A stretch of 64,000 nt of DNA from Halobacillus litoralis (GTDB lineage Bacteria > Bacillota > Bacilli > Bacillales > Halobacillaceae). Under the pieces are notes generated by a model that made no database searches, was not told the origin of the DNA, and worked only from the letters and a program-made list of their open reading frames with translations. This document shows, in pieces, positions 8,296 through 17,469 of the stretch (positions are counted from its first letter, which is position 1; every line of letters starts with the position of its first letter). The position numbers and the translations under genes were made by a program. The DNA is taken from assembly GCF_009856415.1 (NCBI RefSeq), contig NZ_WMEZ01000002.1:310001-374000 (forward strand). The letters run 5' to 3'.

Positions 8296-9297
8296 TTACC
8301 GAACCACATCATGCAGGTGAGCGTTCATAAATCCGAACACCTCATCTTCAGAAAATGAAGAATGATCTCCTTTCACCGTGTGCTTTAAGATACTCGAGGC
8401 CATTCCAAAATCGAGAACGGACGTCTCATTCAAATCTTCCACCATTCCATGCAGAATTCCTGCGGCAAAACTGTCTCCGCCACCGATTCTGTCCAGCACC
8501 TGAATGGAATGTTTCTGACTTTCAAAAAGCTGATCGTTCTTAAACAGAAAGCCCTGGAGCTGATGATTCTGTGAATCCCTCACTTCTCTGTTCGTACAGG
8601 CGAATAGAGAGATTCCGTATTCCAAGGCAGCTTTTCTGAAATACTTTTCCAAAAGTTGCGGATGGAAACTTTCCTCAGGACCTTCATTCATAATATTGGT
8701 GAAATCCTTTTGCCCAGCAAAGCAGACATCCACATAAGGAAGAATCTGTTCGAAAGCAAGCTTCGCTTCTACCTCACTCCACAATTTGCTTCGATAGTTA
8801 CAATCAAAACTTACGAGGACATTCCTTTCCCTCGCTTCTTTAACAGCTTTCAAAGTTAACTCCTTCAAGGAAGGCGATAGGGCCGGCGTAATGCCGGACA
8901 CATGGAACAACTGACAAGAATCAAAGATCGCCTCCCAGTCCCATTCTTGACTCGCGACTTGCAAAAAGGAAGAATAAGCGCGATCATACGTCACCTTTGC
9001 TGAACGGGGACCATATCCTTCTTCAACGTAATAGACACCGAGTCGTCCCTCTTCCCTTTTCACCCATTGATCGTCAATGTGACGCTCACGTAGGAAATTC
9101 CTCACATTCTCTCCTAGGTCATTGCCAGGAAGCGCTGATACGAACGCGACCTCATGTCCCAAGTTTGCTAGATTTACAGATGCATTGAGTTCTGCCCCAC
9201 CGATGGTAGCTTTGAATTCCTTCGTTTCTTTGACTCTTTGAAAACCAGGGGGAGTCATTCGCATCAAAGGTTCACCCAGAGTGATGATTTTACTCAT
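8296..9297 (-). CDS. kdgK: 2-dehydro-3-deoxygluconokinase
   Basis: PfkB-family kinase, 333 residues, that phosphorylates 2-keto-3-deoxygluconate (KDG) to KDPG in the hexuronate pathway. The N-terminus MSKIITLGEPLMRMTPPG and GGAELNASVNLANLG are typical of KdgK. The C-terminal DRIGGGDSFAAGILHGM holds the anion-hole glycines and the catalytic base Asp of the PfkB signature. It is the last gene of the glucuronide operon. It overlaps kdgA by four bases (ATGA), implying translational coupling, and ends at the bidirectional terminator. Confidence 0.95.
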   Translation of the reverse strand: MSKIITLGEPLMRMTPPGFQRVKETKEFKATIGGAELNASVNLANLGHEVAFVSALPGNDLGENVRNFLRERHIDDQWVKREEGRLGVYYVEEGYGPRSAKVTYDRAYSSFLQVASQEWDWEAIFDSCQLFHVSGITPALSPSLKELTLKAVKEARERNVLVSFDCNYRSKLWSEVEAKLAFEQILPYVDVCFAGQKDFTNIMNEGPEESFHPQLLEKYFRKAALEYGISLFACTNREVRDSQNHQLQGFLFKNDQLFESQKHSIQVLDRIGGGDSFAAGILHGMVEDLNETSVLDFGMASSILKHTVKGDHSSFSEDEVFGFMNAHLHDVVR

Positions 9298-9926
9298 ACG
9301 AACACCTCTTCAACCGCTTCGATAAACAACTTTGCATTCGCGGTCACCGTTTCAAAATTCCCTTGCTGAGCAGGTTTAGTAATCTCTCCCCCGACTCCTA
9401 CGTGAACGGCACCGTTTCGGAACCAGTCTTGGATATTATCAAGATTCACACCGCCCGTAGGCATGATTTCTACTTGAGGGACAGGGCCTTTGACCGCTTT
9501 GATGTGGGAAGGGGAAAAGGCTTGCCCTGGAAACAGCTTCACGATGGATGAACCGAATTCAAGCGCTTCGATTGTTTCATTCACGGTCATGCATCCTGGA
9601 ATATAAGGGACTTGATATCGATTACAAAGCCTGGCCGTCTCTTTACTGAAATTCGGCCCGACGATATATTCGGCACCTGAATGAATGGCTAATTTAGCGG
9701 TTTCAGAATCAAGGACAGATCCTGCTCCGATGATGATTCCTTCATGGTTTGAAAAATGCTGGATTACTTTTTCCGCCTGTGGAATCGTGAACGTGAACTC
9801 GAGACTTTTAATTCCGCCTCTAATACAGGCCTCTGCCGTTTCGATGGCCTGTTCGGGTGAGTTTCCACGAACGACCACGGTTAATTTACTGTTCAGCAAT
9901 AGTTGATACACATCAAGTTTCTTCAT
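9294..9926 (-). CDS. kdgA: KDPG / 2-keto-4-hydroxyglutarate aldolase
   Basis: 210 residues, the normal length of class I KDPG aldolases (Eda/KdgA). It splits 2-keto-3-deoxy-6-phosphogluconate into pyruvate and glyceraldehyde-3-phosphate. Visible motifs are VVRGNSPEQAIE, GGIKSLEFTFTIP with the conserved Glu, GAGSVLDSETAKLAI, YIPGCMTVNE, the Schiff-base lysine region SIVKLFPGQAF, and MPTGGVNLDN. It lies between uxuB and kdgK and overlaps kdgK by four bases. Confidence 0.95.
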   Translation of the reverse strand: MKKLDVYQLLLNSKLTVVVRGNSPEQAIETAEACIRGGIKSLEFTFTIPQAEKVIQHFSNHEGIIIGAGSVLDSETAKLAIHSGAEYIVGPNFSKETARLCNRYQVPYIPGCMTVNETIEALEFGSSIVKLFPGQAFSPSHIKAVKGPVPQVEIMPTGGVNLDNIQDWFRNGAVHVGVGGEITKPAQQGNFETVTANAKLFIEAVEEVFV

Positions 9927-9938
9927 CTTCTTTCCTCC

Positions 9939-10781
9939 TTATACTCCTGAATAAGCAGAAAAACCACCATCGACAGGAACTACGATTCCATTCACAAAAC
10001 TGGATGCTTTTGAGTCGACCAGCCAGAGAATTGTCCCGGCCAACTCTCCCGCCTCTCCGAATCGATCCATCGGCGTCTGGGTCAGGATTTTATCGGCTCG
10101 CTCTGTGTAATCTCCCTCTTCATTAAGCAGAAGGTTCCGGTTTTGTTCGGTAAGAAAGAACCCCGGAGCTATGGCATTAACTCTGATCCCAACTTTAGAA
10201 AAGTGGACCGCCAGCCACTGGGTGAAATTGCTGACTGCCGCTTTAGCTCCGCTGTAAGCCGGAATTTTCGTTAGTGGAGTAAAAGCGTTCATGGATGACA
10301 CATTAATGATTGTACTCCCGTCATTACCTGGCATATCTTTAGCAAACACCTGAGTCGGAACTAAAGTACCTGAAAAATTCAATCGAAAAAGATCATCAAC
10401 TGCTTGAGGAGACAGTTCAAAAAAGGACTGCGACTCTTCGGCACCGCCTGTAAAATACTCACTGCTTGTTGTTGCCTTCGGATGGTTTCCGCCTGCACCG
10501 TTGATCAGGATATCGACCTTTCCCCATTCTTCATTAATGCTTTTTTTGACACCTTGGAGACTGTCCGGATCGAGAACATCTACACTGTACCCTCTAGCTG
10601 TACCTCCAGTTTCATTAATGGAACTAACGACCTCGTCGATCTTCTTCTGGTTTCGTGCAAGAACAGCGACCTTGGCGCCGCATTGAGCTAACGTTCGGCT
10701 GAGAACGGATCCTAAGACACCACTCCCACCCGTGACGACGGCGACTTTATGATTGAGATCTACTTGAAATGGCAGCTTCAT
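9939..10781 (-). CDS. uxuB: SDR-type fructuronate reductase / D-mannonate oxidoreductase
   Basis: 280 residues, short-chain dehydrogenase. TGGSGVLG is the cofactor glycine motif, NGAGG the NNAG equivalent, and NVSSMNAF with YSGAK supplies the Ser-Tyr-Lys catalytic residues. In Bacillus subtilis the corresponding step, D-fructuronate to D-mannonate, is done by an SDR (YjmF/UxuB) rather than the long-chain enzyme of E. coli. Position directly after uxuA, overlapping it by 35 bp, and before kdgA gives the function; from sequence alone it is only an SDR. Start at 10781 after CGGAGG. Confidence 0.85.
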   Translation of the reverse strand: MKLPFQVDLNHKVAVVTGGSGVLGSVLSRTLAQCGAKVAVLARNQKKIDEVVSSINETGGTARGYSVDVLDPDSLQGVKKSINEEWGKVDILINGAGGNHPKATTSSEYFTGGAEESQSFFELSPQAVDDLFRLNFSGTLVPTQVFAKDMPGNDGSTIINVSSMNAFTPLTKIPAYSGAKAAVSNFTQWLAVHFSKVGIRVNAIAPGFFLTEQNRNLLLNEEGDYTERADKILTQTPMDRFGEAGELAGTILWLVDSKASSFVNGIVVPVDGGFSAYSGV

Positions 10782-11832
10782 CTTTATCCTCCGTTCTTTG
10801 ATTCATTTTCCATGTATCGATGATTCCATTTAAATACGTCGCCCCGAGGGCTCGATCATACAATCCATATCCGGGACGTCCTTCTTCTCCCCAAATCATT
10901 CTGCCATGGTCAGGGCGTATCGGACCTTCATACCCGCAGTCGATAAGTTTCCCTATAATTTCTATCATTGGTAGAGACCCCTCATGAACCGAATGCGAAG
11001 TTTCCTGGAACGATCGATCGCCTGTCCATCGGATGTTCCGAGCATGGACAAAATGGATGCGTCCACGTGCAGCTTCTATGATTTGAAGCAGATCATTCTC
11101 CTCTTCAGCTCCGAAAGATCCTGAACAAAAAGTGAGTCCATGGTGTGTGCTTTCCACGCTTCCAAGAATACGTTCAATATTTTTACGATTCGTTACGACT
11201 CTTGGCAATCCGAAGATGTTCCATGGTGGATCGTCCGGGTGGATAGCCATATTTACATCGGCCTGTTCCGCTACTGGTATCACTTTTTCCAGGAAGTAGA
11301 TAAGATTCTCCATGAGCTGCTCTTCATCAATGGTTTGATATTCATCCATAATAGCCTGCAATTCCGTAGACTGATAGGAGAGGTCCCAGCCTGGAAGCGT
11401 CAATGTTCCATCCAAAGGATTCAAGCTTCGAGCTGTAGATTCTTCATAGGCAAGAGCATGGGACCCATCTGGTAGAGGCTCAGTCAAATTGGTTCTCGTC
11501 CAGTCGAACACTGGCATGAAGTTGTAACACACCGTTGAAATGCCAGCATCACCGAGGTTTCTTAACGTTTGTTGATAGTTGGAAATGTAATGATCCCGCG
11601 TCGGTCGCCCTAACTTGATATCTTCATGTACGGGGACACTTTCAATAACAGTGAGCTCAAGCCCATTGGATTCTATCGTATTTTTCAGCTCTTTGATTCT
11701 CCCGAGCGGCCATACTTCCCCGGCAGGGATGTCATAGATAGCTGAAACGATTCCTTTCATTTGAGGAATCTGCTTGATCTGGTCCAAAGTGACAGGGTCA
11801 TCCTCTCCATACCAGCGAAAACTCATTTTCAT
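10747..11832 (-). CDS. uxuA: D-mannonate dehydratase
   Basis: 361 residues. Dehydrates D-mannonate to 2-keto-3-deoxygluconate. The N-terminus MKMSFRWYGEDDPVTLDQIKQ and the motifs MAIHPDDPPW, TFCSGSFG, HFVHARNI and RPDHGR are characteristic of UxuA, with the metal-binding Cys and His residues. The start codon overlaps the end of uxaC by four bases, and its 3' end overlaps uxuB by 35 bp. All point to tight coupling in one operon. Confidence 0.96.
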   Translation of the reverse strand: MKMSFRWYGEDDPVTLDQIKQIPQMKGIVSAIYDIPAGEVWPLGRIKELKNTIESNGLELTVIESVPVHEDIKLGRPTRDHYISNYQQTLRNLGDAGISTVCYNFMPVFDWTRTNLTEPLPDGSHALAYEESTARSLNPLDGTLTLPGWDLSYQSTELQAIMDEYQTIDEEQLMENLIYFLEKVIPVAEQADVNMAIHPDDPPWNIFGLPRVVTNRKNIERILGSVESTHHGLTFCSGSFGAEEENDLLQIIEAARGRIHFVHARNIRWTGDRSFQETSHSVHEGSLPMIEIIGKLIDCGYEGPIRPDHGRMIWGEEGRPGYGLYDRALGATYLNGIIDTWKMNQRTEDKDEAAISSRSQS

Positions 11833-13244
11833 AGAATCACTCCATTCTTCAAACCGAAGTATTCTTTCGCATTATAATAAGAGATATCTTTCACGTAAGC
11901 TCCCAGCCATTCAACATCTGACGGCACTTTACCGTCTTGTGCCCATGTACCGAATAGGTTGCAGAGAATCCTTCTGAAATACTCATGTCTGGAGAAAGAT
12001 AAGAAAGAACGGGAATCTGTAAGCATCCCGACGAAATGTTTAATCAACCCGACATTGGCAAGGATTTTCATCTGATTTTCCATGCCATCGATATGGTCGT
12101 TGAACCACCAGGCGGTTCCGAATTGAATTTTGCCTGCCGTGCTTCCGTCCTGATGGTTACCAGCAATCGTAGCCATTACATAATAATCCTTCGGGTTTAA
12201 GCAATAGAGAATCGTTTTAGGAAGACCGCTCCCATATTCAATGGAGTCGAGCATATGGGATAAAGGCTTTGCGAGCGACCGGTCCCCTGGTGAGTCATAG
12301 CCCGTATCTCTACCTATACGCTCGAGCATTTTCGTGTTGTTGTTTCGCATTGCCCCGATATGAAGCTGCATAATCCAGCCTTTTTGGTTGTAGAGGGAGG
12401 CGAGGAATTGGAGCGTAAATGTCTTATACTTCTCCACCTCAACATTTGTCAGGCTCTCTCCACGCATTTTTTTATCAAAAATCCCTGCGACTTCTTTTTC
12501 ATCCGTTTGTGCGTAGAACATCTCATCAATGCCATGATCAGAGGCTTTGCATCCATGATTATCAAAATAATCGACCCGTTCAGCTAATCCATCCAGGAAG
12601 TCGGTGTACTTTTGAATATTCTTATTCGTCACTTCACTCAGTTTCTGTACCCAGGCATTGAAATCTTCTTTATCGATTTTCAAACCAGGATCCGGCCTGA
12701 ATGATGGAGCGACTTGAAACGGGTGATTTTCATTCTGCAATTCTTTGTGAAACGTCAGTTCATCCGTAGGGTCATCGGTCGTGCCTACAAACTCGACGCG
12801 GTCTTTTTTCAATAGTTGTTGCGTGGACATTCCAACACTTTGAAGCTTTTCATTTGCCACGTCCCAAATGCGGTCCGCTGTCTTCGAATTGAGGTAGTCA
12901 TCGATTCCGAAATACCTTTTCAGTTCCATGTGCGTCCAATGGAACAACGGGTTGCCGAGCGTGTTCGGAACCGTTTCTGCCCATGCTTTGAATTTTTCCT
13001 TTGCATCCGCATGGCCGGTTATATAATGTTCATCGATGCCATTCGCTCTCATCAGACGCCATTTGTAATGATCACCACCGAGCCAAATATCCGTAAGCGT
13101 CTCAAACGTGACATCCTTAGATATTTCATCCGGAGGCAGATGATTATGAAAATCAATGATTGGAAGGTCCTTGGCAAAATCATGATACAGCCTTTTCGCA
13201 ACATCGTTAGTCAGTAAGAAATCGTCTGGAATAAAATTACTCAT
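11829..13244 (-). CDS. uxaC: Glucuronate (uronate) isomerase
   Basis: About 471 residues, the size of E. coli UxaC. Converts D-glucuronate to D-fructuronate (and galacturonate to tagaturonate). Motifs DFHNHLPPDEIS (metal-binding HxH), TDDPTDELTFH, LHIGAMRNNNT, GMLTDSRSFLSFSRHEYFRR and CNLFGTW are those of the family. I chose ATG at 13244 (MSNFIPDDF), eight bases after AAGGAAGG, over GTG at 13253. The start overlaps the stop of the GH31 gene, so translation is probably coupled. Confidence 0.95.
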   Translation of the reverse strand: MSNFIPDDFLLTNDVAKRLYHDFAKDLPIIDFHNHLPPDEISKDVTFETLTDIWLGGDHYKWRLMRANGIDEHYITGHADAKEKFKAWAETVPNTLGNPLFHWTHMELKRYFGIDDYLNSKTADRIWDVANEKLQSVGMSTQQLLKKDRVEFVGTTDDPTDELTFHKELQNENHPFQVAPSFRPDPGLKIDKEDFNAWVQKLSEVTNKNIQKYTDFLDGLAERVDYFDNHGCKASDHGIDEMFYAQTDEKEVAGIFDKKMRGESLTNVEVEKYKTFTLQFLASLYNQKGWIMQLHIGAMRNNNTKMLERIGRDTGYDSPGDRSLAKPLSHMLDSIEYGSGLPKTILYCLNPKDYYVMATIAGNHQDGSTAGKIQFGTAWWFNDHIDGMENQMKILANVGLIKHFVGMLTDSRSFLSFSRHEYFRRILCNLFGTWAQDGKVPSDVEWLGAYVKDISYYNAKEYFGLKNGVIL

Positions 13245-15654
13245 CTCTTTCACCTTCCTTTAAAGATTTCACATTCAAGTCTGTATAAGATTCATCAGAC
13301 AAACGCACGCCGTTCACAACCACCGTACGTGTTTCATTTTCCGGGAAATAGATGCGCACCTTTTCATACACAGGTTGATAAGAACCTTCCATACGCACTT
13401 CCACCCTTACTTCTTGGTCATCCGTTACCGTTTTTACGGTCAGCCAGCTCGCCACACCCTTTTCATGATCGAGGGATTCTCCATCATCATCATAAAAGGA
13501 TTTCACGATCGCAGCTTCACCTTTGGCCGGATAAAAGAGTAATCCACGTGAATCGTCTTCTTTATGACGGAAGGAAATTTCTCCATCCCGAATCGGGAAA
13601 ACGGCGCCCCCTTGAGCAAATAGAGGAACTTGATGAAGGTCAGCGTCAACGGTCAACGTTTGACCACCCTCATGCCACGTTTCTGCGTTCATGTCATACC
13701 ACCCACGCTCATTTGCAGGCAGATACACATTTCTCATTGTTTGCCCTTTCTCCATGACGTTCGCCACTAATAGATCGTCTCCGACCATGAACTCATCATT
13801 TTCCTCGAACGTCTTTTCATCCGTTTCAAAATGATAGAACGTCGGTGTCAGTACAGGCTGCTGCTGTTTATGGGCATTGTATAAGAGGTGATAGAAATAA
13901 GGCATCCATTTGACCCGCTCTTTCATCCAGTGGCGGATGGTTTCGATATATTCTGGATACATCCATGGAACATTGACCGTCTGATCTTCATTCCAAGAAT
14001 GGATTGTAAAACGCGGGTGGAAAATGCCATTCTGGATCCACCTGATCAATAATTCAGGTTCCGGTGCTTTCCCTGAAAAGCCACCGACGTCGTGGCCGAA
14101 ATTGTAAATGCCGGACAAGCTTAAACTGAGACCCATCTTCAAGTTATAACGAATCGTCTTCCACGCGGTGTAGTTGTCGCCGGACCATGTTTGTACATAG
14201 CGGTGCATCCCTGGACCACCGGAGCGGGATATGAGATACGGACGACGGTTTTTATCGTATTCCTGTTGAGCTTCCAAAGACGCTTTCATCATAAGGAGCG
14301 TTTGAATCGGTTTGATTTTTGATACAGGTAGTGGTTCACCGAAGCCATGAGCCATCGCCCGCTCATCCCACACTTCGTATTCGTTGTTATCATTCCAAGT
14401 GGAATCAATCCCATAGCGTAATAGGGCATCTTTCACCTCATCCTTCCACCATCGTATGGCGGTCGGGTTGGTGTAATCCACATAAGATCCGACAGCATCC
14501 CAAAATTGCGAAACCTCCGGGGAATCACCCGTGTGATCTTTAATGAACAGGTTCTCTTCGGCCGCTTTTTCATATTGTGGATGATCCGTAAGCAGAACGG
14601 GTTTGATATTGGCACACACTTGAATGCCATTCTCATGAAAATATTCGTTCATCCCTTCCGGATCTGGCACTTTGGACCGGTTCCAATGAAAGACATAACG
14701 CTTATCTCCGATGGATGTGTAACCGGAAGAGAGCTGGAAGGAATCACAGGGAATGTCGTATTGTTTACACGCATCCACAAATTTTTTAAGCTGCTCTTGA
14801 GCATCAGGCGCATCGGTATAAGTCATCGTAGAACCCGAGTATCCTAGACTCCATTTCGGTGGAAGGACCATCTTCCCTGTCATCCATGTGTACGTTTCGA
14901 CGACGTTCTTCACCGATGGACCGAGAATGAAATAATAGTCGAGTGTCCCTGTCTTCGCCTGATAATAACGGTAAAAGCCATGGTAATTGTCCAATTCTGC
15001 TCCCATATCGAAAGTGCTGTCCGAATAGTTGTCGTAATATAAACCGTAAGCCGTACTTGTTTTCGGTGATTGAACGATATAGAAAGGGATATGCTTATAC
15101 AATGGATCGGTGCGTTCTGCATCATAGCCCATCGCATCGATGGTCCTCATCTGGTAACGCTTGTGATGTCTGTTCATGTCTCCACTTTTTTCACCGAGTC
15201 CATAGTAACGATCCTCTTGATCACGCTCCATATAGTGGAACACGCCTTCACCAAGCTGATTTTCGAAATTATAACTTTGGGTCTTGCGGTCACCGGCGAC
15301 TTTTAACCACTCTCCGTCCCTTTTTTCATACCAATCGATATAGAAGCCGTGAAGGTGGATCTTTGCCAGCAATTTTGAAGTAGAAACCAACACGTGACCA
15401 TTTTCTTCGACTACTTCATAAGCAGGGAGAGAAAAAGCAGAAACATCTTCCCTGGGCCTTCCTTCAAAGGGGACATCGTCCATGCCGGGTGCAATGGCCC
15501 ACGTTTTTCTTTCATCCAGGTCACTTCCAGAATGATGATGGACCCGGAATACAGTTTCTTCTAATACATGAAGTGAAATTTGATTATTTTCCGATTCAAA
15601 AGTGACCCGGTTGTTTCGACCATCTGTCCAAGTAAACGATAGCTGAGTAATCAT
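13237..15654 (-). CDS. Glycoside hydrolase family 31 (alpha-glucosidase/xylosidase-like)
   Basis: 805 residues, no signal peptide, so it acts on imported oligosaccharides. Layout: N-terminal galactose-mutarotase-like beta domain (about 1-240), catalytic barrel (about 260-600) and C-terminal beta domains. STWNDNNEYEVWDE at about 418-431 holds the predicted nucleophile Asp422 in the place of the common WxDMNE motif, and WSGDNYTAW carries the likely acid/base Asp. The family covers alpha-glucosidases, alpha-xylosidases and others; the substrate cannot be fixed from sequence. Lying between the TRAP genes and uxaC, it probably trims an alpha-linked sugar from an imported glucuronide-containing oligosaccharide. 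Start at 15654 after AAGGAGAG. Confidence 0.85.
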   Translation of the reverse strand: MITQLSFTWTDGRNNRVTFESENNQISLHVLEETVFRVHHHSGSDLDERKTWAIAPGMDDVPFEGRPREDVSAFSLPAYEVVEENGHVLVSTSKLLAKIHLHGFYIDWYEKRDGEWLKVAGDRKTQSYNFENQLGEGVFHYMERDQEDRYYGLGEKSGDMNRHHKRYQMRTIDAMGYDAERTDPLYKHIPFYIVQSPKTSTAYGLYYDNYSDSTFDMGAELDNYHGFYRYYQAKTGTLDYYFILGPSVKNVVETYTWMTGKMVLPPKWSLGYSGSTMTYTDAPDAQEQLKKFVDACKQYDIPCDSFQLSSGYTSIGDKRYVFHWNRSKVPDPEGMNEYFHENGIQVCANIKPVLLTDHPQYEKAAEENLFIKDHTGDSPEVSQFWDAVGSYVDYTNPTAIRWWKDEVKDALLRYGIDSTWNDNNEYEVWDERAMAHGFGEPLPVSKIKPIQTLLMMKASLEAQQEYDKNRRPYLISRSGGPGMHRYVQTWSGDNYTAWKTIRYNLKMGLSLSLSGIYNFGHDVGGFSGKAPEPELLIRWIQNGIFHPRFTIHSWNEDQTVNVPWMYPEYIETIRHWMKERVKWMPYFYHLLYNAHKQQQPVLTPTFYHFETDEKTFEENDEFMVGDDLLVANVMEKGQTMRNVYLPANERGWYDMNAETWHEGGQTLTVDADLHQVPLFAQGGAVFPIRDGEISFRHKEDDSRGLLFYPAKGEAAIVKSFYDDDGESLDHEKGVASWLTVKTVTDDQEVRVEVRMEGSYQPVYEKVRIYFPENETRTVVVNGVRLSDESYTDLNVKSLKEGERDE

Positions 15655-15672
15655 AAGAACTCTCCTTTTTAT

Positions 15673-16977
15673 TTACAAAAGTCCGAACAATTCTGGCAGG
15701 GCCAGACTGATCCATGGAATATATGTGACGAAAAGTAATGCGATAATCAGAGCAATGAACATGCGCGTCAGCGGTTTGAGTACAGACTCGATGGAGACGT
15801 CCGCCACACTACAACCGATGAATAACGCACTACCAACAGGTGGCGTCATAATTCCAATGCATAGATTGAAGACAAGCACGATTCCGAAATGGACCGGATC
15901 CATGCCCAACTGCATCGCAATCGGAAGGAAGATCGGTGTGAAAATCAGTACAGCCGGTGTCAAGTCCATAAACGTTCCGATAATCAGTAGAATAATGTTC
16001 ATGATCAGAAGAATAATGATCGGATTCTCTGATGCCTGCAGAAGAAGGTCACTGATCGCTGTCGGGATTCCTGTGAACGCCATGACCCAAGACATGATTG
16101 ACGAGGCTCCGACAAGGAATAGAACAATTCCTGTCATCACAACCGTTTCGCGAAGAATATCTGGAATGTCTTTCAATTTAATTTCACGATAGACAGCCGC
16201 CAAAATAATGGAATACAAGACCGCAACGGCCGCACCTTCTGTCGCCGTGAAAATCCCTGCCACAATTCCTCCGATGACGATGACAATCAGCAACAAGCTC
16301 GGAATCGCATCCAAAACGACTTTGAGACCTTGTTGGAAAGTCGGACGTTCAGCGACTGGATAAGACTGCTTCTTCGCGATAAAATAAGCGACGATCATGA
16401 TGGCAAGTCCCATCAAAATCCCTGGCAAATATCCTGCCATAAATAACGCGGAAATGGACGTTCCACCACTGACCAATGAATAAAGGATCAATACACCACT
16501 AGGTGGAATCAATAGCCCGGCCGGTGCAGAAGCGATGTTCACCGCCGCAGAATAAGAACGGTCATATCCTTCCTTCGCTTGCAATGGCCCCATGACTCGA
16601 CCGATGGCAGCCGCTGATGCTACGGCTGAACCAGAAATGGACCCGAAAAGCATGTTTCCGACGACATTCGTATGAGCGAGAGAGCCCGGCAGACGCCCGC
16701 CAAGCAACTTCGCCAAGTTGATCAGCCTGATCGCAATTCCACCGTTGTTCATGATGCTCCCGGACAGGATGAAGAAGATAACGGCGAGCAACGCAAAACT
16801 GTTGATGCCCTGGACCATTTTTTGTGCAGCGGTGAAAACAGCAACATCAAACGGCACGACACTTAAAGCGGTGACGAATGAAGAAACACCGATCCCCACG
16901 GATATCGGGACTCCGAGTGCCAGCAACAAAAAGAAAACACCGAACAATATGAGTGAAGCCTGTAATGCCATGTCCAT
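15673..16977 (-). CDS. TRAP transporter large permease (DctM)
   Basis: 434 residues with about 12 hydrophobic segments and the DctM hallmarks LLAVIFFILSGSIMNNGGIA, GRLPGSLAHTNVV, SGSAVASAAAIG and PAGLLIPPSGVLILYS. It is the Na+-driven translocation subunit, paired with DctQ (16981-17469) and the DctP-type binding protein (19321-20340). It starts three bases after the dctQ stop, with GGAGGGA inside the dctQ end. The operon points to glucuronate or a glucuronide as the solute. Confidence 0.93.
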   Translation of the reverse strand: MDMALQASLILFGVFFLLLALGVPISVGIGVSSFVTALSVVPFDVAVFTAAQKMVQGINSFALLAVIFFILSGSIMNNGGIAIRLINLAKLLGGRLPGSLAHTNVVGNMLFGSISGSAVASAAAIGRVMGPLQAKEGYDRSYSAAVNIASAPAGLLIPPSGVLILYSLVSGGTSISALFMAGYLPGILMGLAIMIVAYFIAKKQSYPVAERPTFQQGLKVVLDAIPSLLLIVIVIGGIVAGIFTATEGAAVAVLYSIILAAVYREIKLKDIPDILRETVVMTGIVLFLVGASSIMSWVMAFTGIPTAISDLLLQASENPIIILLIMNIILLIIGTFMDLTPAVLIFTPIFLPIAMQLGMDPVHFGIVLVFNLCIGIMTPPVGSALFIGCSVADVSIESVLKPLTRMFIALIIALLFVTYIPWISLALPELFGLL

Positions 16978-16980
16978 TCG

Positions 16981-17469
16981 TTATCCCTCCTTTCCTGTAC
17001 TAAGTTCTTCTTGATACTCTTTTACAAGCAATAACTTATAAATGACGACGAGTACCCCACAAATCGGCAGGATCGAATAAACTACGCCCATGGGGATATT
17101 CAGAATTGGTGTTGTTTGTGTCATCGTAATACTGACAACTTCCATTCCGCCTTTGATCATGATTAAAATGGCAAATGCGAAGATGAACACGTCATTCACA
17201 ATCCTTACTCCAAGACGACTCTTTCCTTTAAACTTGTTTTTTAAGAAAGTGATAGCCAGATGCTGATTGGAACCGAACGCATAGGTCGCTCCCAAAATAG
17301 CTGTCCATACAAGCAAAAACCTTAGTAGTTCACCAGTCACTGTACTTGGCGCATTAAAGAAGTAACGGCTGACCACCTGCCAGATCGCTCCGGCGACAAG
17401 AACGGTTGTAAATACGGTAGTGATAGACATGATCGTTCTGTCTAACGCCTTTTTTATCTTTGTAACCAT
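16981..17469 (-). CDS. TRAP transporter small permease (DctQ)
   Basis: 162 residues with four membrane segments. Contains the DctQ features TGELLRFLLVWTAILGATYAFGSNQHLAI and a conserved C-terminal helix pair around IPMGVVYSILPICG. It links the binding protein to the large permease in the membrane. Starts at ATG 17469 after AGGGAGGG, immediately downstream of the beta-glucuronidase stop. Confidence 0.92.
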   Translation of the reverse strand: MVTKIKKALDRTIMSITTVFTTVLVAGAIWQVVSRYFFNAPSTVTGELLRFLLVWTAILGATYAFGSNQHLAITFLKNKFKGKSRLGVRIVNDVFIFAFAILIMIKGGMEVVSITMTQTTPILNIPMGVVYSILPICGVLVVIYKLLLVKEYQEELSTGKEG